Assembly (NCBI GenBank): GCA_009829735.1
Contig: CM020618.1
Coordinates: 17,407,346 to 17,471,345 of the forward strand
Length of the DNA: 64,000 nt
Direction of reading: 5' to 3'
Source of the DNA: Pyropia yezoensis
Lineage: Eukaryota; Rhodophyta; Bangiophyceae; Bangiales; Bangiaceae
Shown here: one piece after another, positions 51,635 to 61,461 of the stretch
Layout: every line of letters begins with the position of its first letter
Numbering within the stretch: the first letter of the stretch is position 1
Translations under genes and position numbers: made by a program
Notes under the pieces: generated by a model
Databases searched by the model: none
Seen by the model: only the letters and a program-made list of their open reading frames with translations
Told to the model about the DNA's origin: nothing

Positions 51635-53155
51635 TCAGTACTCATCGAACGTCACCCCATCCACTGCGTGGGTGACCACGCCGCTCTCATTGACGGTACC
51701 AACAACCTTGCACCCTGGCAGACGCTCGTTGAGCCACTCCACCACTGCTGGTGCCACGGTCGCATCGACGACCAGCGCCATGCCCATCCCCATGTTGAAC
51801 GTCCGATACATCTCCCGGTCGGCCACCCCCCCGACGGCCTGGAGCCACTTGAACTCTGGGAGCACCGGCAGCGGGTCGGCGAGCTCGTAGCCGGCACCAT
51901 CCTTCAGGCGCAGCAGGTTGGACAGGCCACCGCCCGTGATGTTGGCCACACCGTGCAGGTCCGAGTAGGCGCACGGCGGCGGGCCGACAGCGGCGTCGGC
52001 GGCGGTGGCGTCCGCGGCAGCGCCCGTCGGGCGCACGCCAAAGGGCTCAGCCTTGCCACCCTTGGCGGCGGCAAACAGGTCCACCAGCGGGTCCACGTAG
52101 ATGTACGTTGGGTGGAGAAGCACCTCGCCCAGGGTGACCGGCGTGGCGTCCGTCGCACCCCCAATGCGGGCAATCCCGTCACCGCCCGCGCGCGGCACCC
52201 CCGGTGCGGTCACGCAAAACGGGGCGGGGTCGGTGAGGCCCAAGCCGCTGGCGTCGACGCACTTGCGGGCGAGCGAAAAGCCGTTGGAGTGGACGCCGCT
52301 GGCCGGCAGCCCAATGACCGCGTCGCCCGGCGCAACGCGGCCGCCGTCGAGCTCGTCCCCCACCGGCAGCCAGCCGAGGGCGGTGCCCGCCATGTCCACC
52401 TCCCGCACCATCTCTGGGAGGCTGGCCGACTCGCCCCCCGCGAGGCTCACCCGCGCCGCCCGGCACGCCGCGCCCAGCCCCCGGCCCATGGCCGCCCACG
52501 CGGCATCGTCGGGGGCGGGAGCGGCAATGTAGTCGACAAAAGCCAGTGGCTCGGCGCCGATACATAGCAGGTCATTGACGTTCATGGCCATGCAGTCAAT
52601 CGGGACGGTCTCGTAGTGGCCCAGCGCCGAGGCCAGCAGCAGCTTGGTGCCCACCCCGTCGGTGGCCAGCGCCAGGTAGGTGGAGGGGCCAAACGCAATG
52701 AGGCCCGAAAAGTTGGACGCCGTCTCTGCCAGCGCCCCGCGGGCGCCCGCCGGCCGCGGCGGAGGCCCCGAACCCGCAAACGCCCGCAACAACGACTTGA
52801 CCGCCGACGCCTCGGCGGTAATGTTGACGCCCGCGGCGGCGTAGGTGAGGCCAATGCCCCTGGGCGGCGGAGGCGCAGACGCGGAGGACGGTGCAGAAGG
52901 GGGTGTGGCGGCCATGGCTGGCGGCCGCCTGCGGGGGTGCGCGGACGCGGGCGCCCCACCGCCGCAGCTGGGGTGGATGCCCGCCGCCGGTACAGTCGTC
53001 GGCACCGAGCGGCGGCCACCCGCCCAGGGCGACCGGCACGCGGCCAGCGGGCCCACCGTCCGGGTGGCGGTGGCGGAGGCGGTGGCGGGCGAGGGGGGGG
53101 AGGGGGTCACCGCAAACGCAACGGCCCCCGGCGGGCAGGCCGGCGGAGTGACCAT
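51635..53155 (-). CDS. purM: Phosphoribosylformylglycinamidine cyclo-ligase (AIR synthase)
   Basis: Fifth step of purine synthesis: ATP-dependent ring closure of FGAM to AIR. 506 residues from ATG 53155, the stop codon occupying 51635-51637. The first 85 residues are an Ala/Pro/Arg leader, likely organellar. Motifs in order: GIGLTYAAAGVNITAEASAV, LALATDGVGTKLLLASALGH, DCMAMNVNDLLCIGAEPLAF, SLAGGESASLPEMV, GLPASGVHSNGFSLARKCVD, LLHPTYIYVDPLVDLF, VANITGGGLSNLLRLKDG, REMYRTFNMGMGMALVVDA. All canonical glycine-rich and catalytic blocks are present. Monofunctional, as in bacteria and plants, not fused to GARS/GART as in animals and fungi. A short Ala-rich insert (AADATAADAAVGPPP) precedes the ITGGG block. 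Confidence 0.95.
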   Translation of the reverse strand: MVTPPACPPGAVAFAVTPSPPSPATASATATRTVGPLAACRSPWAGGRRSVPTTVPAAGIHPSCGGGAPASAHPRRRPPAMAATPPSAPSSASAPPPPRGIGLTYAAAGVNITAEASAVKSLLRAFAGSGPPPRPAGARGALAETASNFSGLIAFGPSTYLALATDGVGTKLLLASALGHYETVPIDCMAMNVNDLLCIGAEPLAFVDYIAAPAPDDAAWAAMGRGLGAACRAARVSLAGGESASLPEMVREVDMAGTALGWLPVGDELDGGRVAPGDAVIGLPASGVHSNGFSLARKCVDASGLGLTDPAPFCVTAPGVPRAGGDGIARIGGATDATPVTLGEVLLHPTYIYVDPLVDLFAAAKGGKAEPFGVRPTGAAADATAADAAVGPPPCAYSDLHGVANITGGGLSNLLRLKDGAGYELADPLPVLPEFKWLQAVGGVADREMYRTFNMGMGMALVVDATVAPAVVEWLNERLPGCKVVGTVNESGVVTHAVDGVTFDEY

Positions 53156-53765
53156 AACGCGCGCACGCACAGGAAGGGGGGGGGGAGGGGGGGGAGGAGG
53201 GCAGAGAGAACGTGGAGGGAGTCTGGCAGCGGCGAGGAGGCGGCCAAGCAGGTTCAGCGGGGAGGGCGGGGGTGGGCGGGGGTGGGTAGGGGCGGGCGGG
53301 CCGGCGGGGGCGGGCGGTGGAGGGCGAGGGTGGGCGGGCGGGGGTGGGCGGGCGGGGGTGGGCGGGCGGGAGTGGGCGGGCGGGAGGGGGCGGCCGGGGG
53401 AGGGCGGGAGCGCGTTGGGGAGAGCGTAGCGCCGGCCGTCGCCGATCGCCGTTGGCGTTCTGCCCTGGCCTTTTGATCTCTGCAGCGCCGGCACCGTGAC
53501 ACGTCACATTTCCAGCACATTGGCCGGGCGGGTCGAGTACCGGTATGTACAGTATGTACGGGCTCAGGATTAACAGGGATCTGACCCGCTTTTCTGCCTG
53601 GCGCAACCTCCCCCCACCAGCGGACATTCAAACCGAAGCTACAGACACAGCTACATATCGACGGACCTCGATGACGATGACCCACCCCCCTGGCTGCCCA
53701 CCTCAAAGAGGGAAAGGGGGAGAAAAGGGGTGGGGAGGGTGCCCCTCCTGTTGCCACCTTCGGCG
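53156..53765. other. Intergenic, tandem GGGCGGGCGG-type repeat
   Basis: 53258-53400 is an imperfect GGTGGGCGGGCGGGG-like microsatellite just upstream of the purM ATG. 53490-53620 is GC-poorer. No gene. Confidence 0.6.
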
Positions 53766-54884
53766 TCAACGCAGGTGACGCGTCAGCACCTTGCGCACCG
53801 CGTCAGCGTCGGGACCGTCGAGAAAAAAGCTCGTGTGCGTCACCCGCGGAAGATCGGCGTACGTGACCCGCGCCGCCCCTCGAAGCAGCCGCCGCACAAT
53901 TGCGGCCGACGCAGCAACGAGCACCGGCGGCACGGCCACGTCGCGCCCCCCCGACACGAGCTCCAGCTCCACGGGGTACCCGCGGTCGCCGGCGACGACC
54001 AGGCCGGGCACGCGGTCCAGCCGGCGGGCGTCGGCGACAAAGCCCTGCAGCGCCACCACCGCCGCGAGGGGCGCGCGCGAGTGCAGCGCCACGTGCGTGG
54101 CCATCACGGCGCCAAGGCTGTGGCCTGCCAGAACCACCCGCCCGGCGGGCCGGCCATGGCGGCTGTGACGGCCGCGGTCGAGCACCCGGTGCTCGGCGGC
54201 GACGATCGCTTCCACTCGGCGGGTGGAGAAGAAGAGGCCCAGCTGATCTACCTCCTCTGTGGCGCTGAGGAGGCGGCGCTCCACGGCGGTAACGTCCGTC
54301 ATGTTGCTCTGCACCACATCGTTGAGGGTGGTGCCGAGTGTCGGGCTCACATCGTACCACGCGTAGGCATTGGTGACAGGCGCATCCACCAGCTGCACGG
54401 GCACCCGTGGGGCAAAGGGGAAGACCAGCCGCACCGAGGACCACACCTCGGGTGCCGACTTCAGCAGCACTTTGAGAAGGGAGAGATAGATGTAAGGGAC
54501 GTCTGTGTACCCGTGCAGAAACACCAACGACGCGGTGGCCCGCCGCGGGGGCACCAACACAAAGCCGCCCAGCGGAGGCGCCGCGTCGCACCGCACCGTG
54601 TGGGCGGTGCCCGCCAGTCGGCGGCCACACGTGGCCGGCGTCGGGGGCGGGATTTCCTCGGGCGGCAAAGCGCCCGTTGGGTCCACCAGCGGGGTGTCAT
54701 TGGCGAGCAGCGCCACCAGCTGTCTACGTGACAGGAAGGGGTGGCGGCCGATCGAAGGCGGCGTGTGGGGCGTGTGCGCGTAGGATACCATCTCGGGGGA
54801 GGCTGCCGCGGGGTGCGCCCCGCCGACAAAGGTGGCCACCAGGAGGAGCAGCGCCAGCGCCAGCGCCAGCGCCGTGGACGCCAT
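53766..54884 (-). CDS. Secreted alpha/beta hydrolase of the phospholipase/carboxylesterase (acyl-protein thioesterase) family
   Basis: 372 residues from ATG 54884. A clear signal peptide opens the protein (MASTALALALALLLLVATFV, cleavage probably near AAAS). The hydrolase fold starts at TASLVFLHGYTDVPYIYLSL (oxyanion HG), with VRLVFPFAPRVPVQL, AYAWYDVSP (the WYD typical of this family), the nucleophile elbow VVLAGHSLGAVMATHVALHS (GHSLG), LAAVVALQGFV, and the histidine in VTHTSFFLDG. The WYD segment points to the acyl-protein thioesterase/carboxylesterase branch, though a signal peptide is unusual for it. Substrate unknown; a secreted or vacuolar esterase is the cautious reading. A 35-residue insert with DRGRHSRHGRPAG precedes the nucleophile strand. 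Confidence 0.75.
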   Translation of the reverse strand: MASTALALALALLLLVATFVGGAHPAAASPEMVSYAHTPHTPPSIGRHPFLSRRQLVALLANDTPLVDPTGALPPEEIPPPTPATCGRRLAGTAHTVRCDAAPPLGGFVLVPPRRATASLVFLHGYTDVPYIYLSLLKVLLKSAPEVWSSVRLVFPFAPRVPVQLVDAPVTNAYAWYDVSPTLGTTLNDVVQSNMTDVTAVERRLLSATEEVDQLGLFFSTRRVEAIVAAEHRVLDRGRHSRHGRPAGRVVLAGHSLGAVMATHVALHSRAPLAAVVALQGFVADARRLDRVPGLVVAGDRGYPVELELVSGGRDVAVPPVLVAASAAIVRRLLRGAARVTYADLPRVTHTSFFLDGPDADAVRKVLTRHLR

Positions 54885-55469
54885 TGTGGCAGGACGCCTG
54901 CCGACGAGCAGGGCGGGCCGCGGCGGTTGCGAGGGTAGCGGATGTCGTGGAGAGGTGGGGGGGGGGGAAGTGGTGAATATGCCTTTGTGCTTGCTGTGCG
55001 TGCCCAGCTTGCACCGTGCTCGATGCCTGGGACACGGCTGCGATGACGAGCTCCTGGGCGATGGGTCCGTCCTTCAGCTCGCACACCCCCCTCAGCTTGT
55101 ATAGCGTGGGATGGGGAAATCTCAGGTCGCCATCCCAACCATGCTGTCCACTTGGCCCACGGCGGCGAGCGCACATGGATTTTGCATCAGCAGGCCCGGG
55201 AGAAAGCACGAAGCGAGCCGCCCCCGCCTCGAAGAGTCACCAACCTGATGTTCACGCTCTGATTGAGCCCCGTTGAGGCACGCGTGACACGGTGAGCCGA
55301 CAAAGGGGCTGGCGAGCTCGCCGTCGGCAAGCCAGGGTAGAAGAGTATGGCGCCATGGAAATCTCGATCTGTATTGCATCAACGTAAATTAAATACAAAG
55401 AATTTAGTATTGACCAACAACCCCATTGGCATTGATGTTGACGTACTAAATGTCTATCTCATCTGTTTA
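54885..55469. other. Intergenic; transition to GC-poor transposon nest
   Basis: GC-rich to about 55350, then abruptly A/T-rich (55380-55470). No gene seen. Confidence 0.5.
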
Positions 55470-56541
55470 TTGCTGTTCTCCCAATTTTGGCCGATCCGGA
55501 CAAGAACAACACAGCATGAACAACTGTGTGAGCCAATCGCGTGCTGGCATGTGAGAGCGAGCCAATCGCGTGCTCTAAGGGCCCGATCGCCCGGAGCAGA
55601 TGATTGGCTGCAGCCACAGTGGGCCTCTTACCAATCGCTGATTGGTCGAAACACTGTTGTTCTCTCGGCTGAGATCGCCGAAGATTCCCCCCACATCGGC
55701 TCGTTCCTCTCCGGAACAGTTGTCCAGCTTGTCTTGGTGTCTGTTCCACGCAGGTTCTCCCCTCCATGTGCTCGGAGTCCCGGGAAAGTCGCAGATCTTA
55801 CTGTTTGCACAACAATGGAGGCTGATTCGGAGCTCTCATTGGTCAGAGAGGCATCCTGTGAGGCATGTCGTCGGTCAGTGGACTGTTGTTCTTGTTCTTG
55901 TCCGGATCGGCCAAAATTGGGAGAACTGCAATATGAAGGCACACTCGTTGGAAGCCAGTCCATCGTTCTCCCACTTACGCTGCGGATATGAGAAGAATGA
56001 GAAAGAGTCTCTGGAAACCCCCGTGCGAGAGTGAAGAGAGCTCGAAAGAAACGCACGCCATTTACATAGACGGGTGAGTGCATGGTATTGCAGTACACCA
56101 AATTTTTTCTCATGGCGACAATAATGGCAACAGACCCACATCAGGCCAATCGCATGCCTCAGATGGCGCACCACTGGCCAATGAGTGCTCCGCGTTAGTG
56201 TGGAAACAGTGCGATCTGAGACTTTCTCGGGATTTCTGCCCACATCGAAGATGAAACAGGCATCCCAGGAACCAGCAATGACCTCATCCAGTGCTCTTGA
56301 CAGGATCCGGCCGAGATAGAGTGAAGTCCGCCGAGATCGTGAGAGAAAACAACAGCTATCTGACCAACCAGCGTTCGGTGCCAGATCCGCCGCGACTGCA
56401 GCCAATCATCGCCTGATCAAAAGGCAAGCCCCACAGCACGCCATCGATCCGCTGCGAGCTCCTGGCACGCGGTTGGCTCATGGCCTTGTTGTCACGCTGT
56501 TGCTCACTTGTCTCCATGAGGCAAAATTAGGGGAACAGCAA
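55470..56541. mobile_element. Tc1/mariner-type TIR elements, nested or truncated ends
   Basis: Three related ends. Left end TTGCTGTTCTCCCAATTTTG at 55470 after TA; an inverted copy ending at 55931 before TA, matching over about 40 bases with one mismatch and a 6-base repeat difference; and a further inverted end at 56522-56541 before TA, matching 18 of 20. So a 462-bp element (55470-55931) lies in, or shares its left end with, a 1072-bp one (55470-56541). The interior carries many CCAAT/ATTGG words and no intact transposase. Confidence 0.7.
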
Positions 56542-56557
56542 TATACGTATGTATGTA

Positions 56558-58249
56558 CAGTCAGTGAGCAAATTTATCCGTACGGTAAGACTCGAGATTC
56601 GTGCGGATCTTACTGCTACTATCCAATCATCTATTCTACGCCATGGGCTGGCCGGTACTTGGTGCTGGCACCCCTCACGTCGGTAACGTTCTGCACCCGT
56701 CGAGGCATCGACTCCACGAGCGCCTTGAAAAAGACGTGAGGACTCCATTGTCCACCCGCGCCGCCCACAGCACAATACAAGGCGCTTGGCCTCGTTCTGA
56801 TCCGACAGATAGGGTGTGTTATCGGCCACCCGGGACGCAAGCCCCATGGCCTTGACGGCCCACCGGATCGTCTGGGTTGACACAAAACCCTTCTCGGAGC
56901 ACCCATGTGAGGACCCACCCAAAACCGGGGAGCCCTCAACGTACTCGTGGGGGTGTCAGCGGGCCCTGCGAGCCAATGGGGCGGCGGGGTACGGGGAAGA
57001 GGACGGTAGTCTCGACGGGGGTGGGTCTGGGGAAGAAGATGGGCGCGACGTCGGTGGGGATTGAGGGTACAAAAGGTAAATAGTGTCTTTGGTCTGTGTC
57101 TGTGGTTGCCCCTCTCGTCTCCCCCGGTGGCGCCGACACCCACGCACTATATACTCGCGTCGGGGCACCCGAGGTGCCCCAAAGCATGCGCGGGCGTGCG
57201 CACTAAAGGAGTGCAGCCCCAGTTTGCCCGAAACGAAGGGGGTCCCGTGGATGGCGCCCAGCGCGCCCCACCAGCCGGCTCCACACGCCGATCGGCCAGA
57301 AGGTCCGACTGGCTGTAAGGGCCAGCAAGGCCAAATTCAATCAATCCAAAAGCCGGCGAGCCAGTCATATCGCACTCAGCCGCCAGCGAGGATGTGCGGT
57401 GTCCTCAGTGTCGGTGAATCATGTGACTCGTCCTTGATACCAGCTTTCAAGCAGCGCAGAGAATAAAATTCAGGCAGCACAGACGGGGATGTCCGCCCGT
57501 GGTTGGTCGACGATGTCACTCGCTCCTCGTTGTCGAGTTTCGACGTCCATGACAGGGTTCCGACAGTGCGTTGACGGCGGCTTTCGTGCGGTCTGCCGAC
57601 GTCCGCAAAATGTCAGGGATACAGCGTGGTGTCGCCCAGGGTAGTGGGGAATTGATGTGTCTTGGGGGGAGTTATCGGGGCCGGACATGTAAGGAGAGGT
57701 CCCAATCCATATCCCCTGGGTTCCGGGTGGCGATTTAAGGGGCAAATCCTTACAACCCACCCCCCTGAGTGCGCATCTGGTAGACTTTCTTCGTCTAAGA
57801 ACCGATGGAGGTAAAGCCGTTATGATCCAACTGTCGGCGCAGGGAGCTCAGAAAGGGCCCTGTCATGGCATTCAGCCGGCCCCGCATTTCCGCCTTAACA
57901 GCGCTTTCCTTCGTCCGCACCACTCAAGCCGTGCAAGTGATGTTGCTTTTCGTCAGCCCGAGCGCCGTACCAATGGCTCCCAGTGACTATCCCTGACGGA
58001 GCAGCGTCGCGATCGTGTCTCGCTGGCCGGAGGACAGGGGACGACGTGAGCGTATCCCCATGGTTTTTGGTAGGCGCCCCACGCTCCAGGGTAGTTCGCT
58101 ATCGGAGGGCGAATACGCGCGCTGCTGGTGCGTGTGGAGGCGAAGTCGAGAAATGTGGCGCGCACTGTTGCAAGGAGGCTGGTGGAACGACTTGATGCGG
58201 TGTGGAAAAAATGTTGCAAAATCGTACGGATCATTTTGCTCACTGACTG
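56558..58249 (-). mobile_element. Tc1/mariner transposon with decayed transposase
   Basis: Flanked by TA (56556-56557 and 58250-58251). TIRs start CAGTCAGTGAGCAAA and continue to ATCCGTACG on both ends (25 of 27 match). The minus strand holds transposase traces: a helix-turn-helix part at about 57900-58060 (RSRRPLSSGQRDTIATLLRQ, a stop, SLGAIGTALGLTKSNI, another stop) and the C-terminal part at 56640-56790 (WSPHVFFKALVESMPRRVQN and GASTKY). The middle is replaced by an inserted LTR-like repeat (56905-57363). Stops and frameshifts make it dead. Confidence 0.8.
56905..57363 (+). repeat. LTR-like repeat, copy 1 (shorter)
   Basis: Begins TGTGAGGACC and ends GAGCCA. Inverted relative to 59051-59622 and mostly well conserved with it. 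It lacks about 110 bases present in the other copy; the gap lies between two GCATGCTTTG-like direct repeats, suggesting a slippage or recombination deletion. It sits inside the Tc1/mariner element. Confidence 0.7.
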
Positions 58250-58251
58250 TA

Positions 58252-59002
58252 CATATTTACCCGGGCCGGCGTGGTTCAGGGGGGGAGACTCTGTCTCCGA
58301 TTCCAGTGCTAGATTCAGGTTCGGGTGAGGATGGGAGTGCAAGGGTGGGGTTAGGGTCGGTTGCACGCGATTGGTCGAGACAGAAATTGCCATGGCCAGT
58401 CAGAAAAGAAGACGTTGCGAGGTTCGACGGTATAGATGGCAGGAAGTGGTGGGGCTAGGATCGCGGCCGGCAGAAAATCTCCCGCTCACTGTACTGTATG
58501 TGAAGTCGGAAAGAGCGCCCTTGCGGCACGACCAAACAGAAGCACTCGCACGTGCGTTCTTTTTACGAGCCGCGTTCTCTCCCGCCCCTACCTTGTGGTC
58601 GCCGCACTCCACTCCGCGCACAGGTCCTCTTCTCCACCCTTTACCCAAAAGCAGACCGGATAGATTGGGAGTCGGGGACCATGGCGGCTACGGTGGGGGC
58701 GGCGAGGGAGGAGGGGTAGGTCAGTGATGGCCGTCGCGGCGGTGGGAACACGTATTTCAAGAGAGGAGCGGGACGGTCGGGGAGGGAGTGGCGACACAGC
58801 GGCGGCGGAAAGCGGGGGGATGGGGTAATTAACAGACACGGCGGGCGAGCAGACATGGGAGGGGGGGCCGCGGCTGTGGCAGAGAGTTTGGAGGTCGTGA
58901 CGTGGGGTTGGGGAGGGCAGTAACCACTATAGTTGTGGCGTTGTGAGGGGTTGCGCGCGACTGCTTCCACGGAGATGAAGGGATGTGCTCACGCAGCCGC
59001 TA
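58252..59002. other. Intergenic between elements
   Basis: No recognised element ends or genes; 58640-58900 is G-rich. Confidence 0.4.
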
Positions 59003-59050
59003 GTGTCTATTCTACTGACCGCCTCATTTGAGGAGATTCGCCTCATTTTG
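59003..59050. mobile_element. Partial hAT-MITE end
   Basis: TAGTGTCTATTCTACTGACC followed by CCTCATTTGAGG matches the left end of the MITE at 24495 including its subterminal palindrome. No matching right end is found in the window; the LTR-like repeat copy 2 starts right after it. Confidence 0.55.
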
Positions 59051-59622
59051 CTCGCCGGCTTTTGGATTGACTGAATTCGGCCAGCTGGCTGGCGACTGGC
59101 TGGCCGGCCAAGGGATTGATTGAGTTTGGCCCTGCTGGCCCTTACAGCCGGTCGGACCTCCCGGCCGACCGGCGTTTGGAGCCGGCTGGTGGGGCGTGCT
59201 GGGCGCCATCCACGAGATCCCCATGGCTTCGGGCGAACTGGGGCTGAACTCCTTCAGTGCGCACGCCCGCCCATGCTTTGTTCTGAGAGCCGTTTTTTGG
59301 CCGTTCTGTGCCTACCGGCGGCGCGATGGGGAAACGCATGCTTTGGGGCACCTCGGGTCCCCCGACGCGAGTATAGAGTATGTGGGTGTCGGCGCCGCCG
59401 GTGGAGACCGGGGGGGCAACCACAGACAGACGAAAGACTCCGTTTACCCTTTGTACACTCGATCCCCACCGACGTCGCGACCGTCTTCCTCCCCAGACCC
59501 ACCCCCGTCGAGACTACCGTCCTCTTCCCCGTACCCTGCCGCCCCATTGGTTGGCAGGGCCCGCTGACACCCCCACGAGTACGTTTTGGGCTCCCCGGGT
59601 GTCAATGGGTCCTCACAGGGTG
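59051..59622 (-). repeat. LTR-like repeat, copy 2 (longer, inverted)
   Basis: Inverted partner of 56905-57363. On the minus strand it runs TGTGAGGACC to GCGAGCA, so both copies have TG...CA-type ends. No five-base target duplication is visible at either copy. Candidate solo LTRs of one retrotransposon family. Confidence 0.65.
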
Positions 59623-61461
59623 TACGGGGAGAGCTCTAGGCGGCCTCAGGGCACGGCAGCTGGGGTAAAGTAACTGTTCTACATGGCGTGGGGTGGGCGA
59701 CGGCGTCGATGGTTGCGGCGGTACTTGCGCCGCCGGCGCTGATTTTTTTGTTGTAGGGGGGGCAGGCCTGCCCCGGACGAGCTCAGGGTGGCTGCGAGGC
59801 GGACGCGGAGGCTTTCCTGGGCAAGCGGGAGCTATTTTTTTTTTTTTTTTTTTGGCTTGGCTGAGCACTTGGCTTGGTACTGGGGTTCAGGTGTGATGTG
59901 AGGTAAAGCGGGAGCAGGGCGTTGCTGGAGCTGTTTTTTGGGTGGTCTCGGGAGAGACACAGTCTGCTTTACGGAAAAAAAAGCAGCGAGGGCCTTAGTG
60001 CTGCCCACTTCTCCTCTAAGACGAGGCATCACCACCCCCATGGCACAAATGCTAGGGGCGCGGTCCCCATGGCCCCCACTGGTCGCGCACGGCGCTTACG
60101 GACAAATATCCCTCTGGGCGCGGCTTCCTGTTCGGCCGCCCTCTGTGCACGGAAGGTGCCCCGCCAAAGTCCCGGCATCGGGGACCGCCGCGGCGGGCGT
60201 GGGGCAGGCGGATTTTTGTCTCCCCAAGGCGTCCAGTCCAGGACAGGGGTCCAGGAGGGGACGGGGGAGGAGAGGCTCCTTCATCAAAAGGCGGGGAGGG
60301 CCCTGCCAGAGATGCCTGAACAGGCAAGGGGCACATAAGCACCTGGCTTCTCCGTGGACCAATCAAACGAGCCCATCGTCGGTGACCGGAACTACGCGCG
60401 ATGCGTTGCATCTCCAATTTTTGCCTCTGCATCTGGTTGCAATCGTTGCTATCTCCTGCAGCACGAAGTTGTGTACTATGTACTGCTCACCAGATTCCAG
60501 TGCTGCAATGCATGCCTTCCATTGAGCTGCATTGTCGTTGTCTGCATGTCAGTGCAATGCAAAATTCACAGGTTGTCTCGTCGCCACGCATCTCAACGAC
60601 TTGCGGATGACTAGAGATGGACAGGCTGCGGCCTCCGACTCTGTTCAAGCGATCTGTCCCACAACGAGCATTGAGCGGCGCCATCGTAGAATTCACACGC
60701 CCAACCCGTCCGATAATGTGCTCCGGCGCTGCCAGATCTCGTCGCCGGGGCGATTCGCGCTTGAGCGACGTCCCCATACCTCGTCGAAGGCTCAATAGGC
60801 AAGGGCTACCTCGAGGTACCCGGTCAAGGCCACGCAGTTCCCCACGCCCACGCTCACCACTGAGCTCATTCACGACAGAGGGCCTCTCCGACGGCTACGA
60901 TTCTCTCCACTTGCCATAAGAACACCGGATCCTGCCACAAGATCGCACTCGACCCACCCTGAGAATCATCGAACCCCCCTCAGAGCTCTCATACTATCTG
61001 GTCTGGACGATTGTGCGACCAAGTCAGAGCATAATCGACTTGGTACCGCCAACACAAAACAACAGTCCACTCGGTGACTGGACAAAGGTTTGTGCTTTCC
61101 TTTCACCGTCCCGCCTCCAGGTACCATGAGCCGTTCCCACCGCACATTCCTGAAATCGCTCCCCGTCTCTGTTCAATCACGGCCTTAACAGGGCATCAAC
61201 ACTGCCTTTGACCGCAAGGTACGCTTTCCGTCGCGCTGGGGCAGGCACGATACCAAATCACAGCTGAGCAACGCTCTAGACGGAGAGAAAAAGACGGGAA
61301 GAAGAGATGCGTATAATGCAGTCTGACAAGAGCTACATCACCCATGTTCATAGCTGCAAGCGCCAGTACTTCCTGTTTCCGCGAAGTGCCCTGTTCGACG
61401 GCCGTGGTGCACGTGCATGACCAAATCATGTCTGTGGCAAAAACCACTTGCACACACGACA
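59623..61461. other. GC-poorer spacer with a diverged TIR end at 60377
   Basis: A run of about 17 T at 59835-59851 and short A/T runs at 59930-59985. At 60377 the sequence CGTCGGTGACCGGAACTAC, preceded by AT, matches 17 of 19 bases of the TIR of the 10658-11269 element, followed by similarly TGCA-rich DNA; its other end is not found. No gene. Confidence 0.5.
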
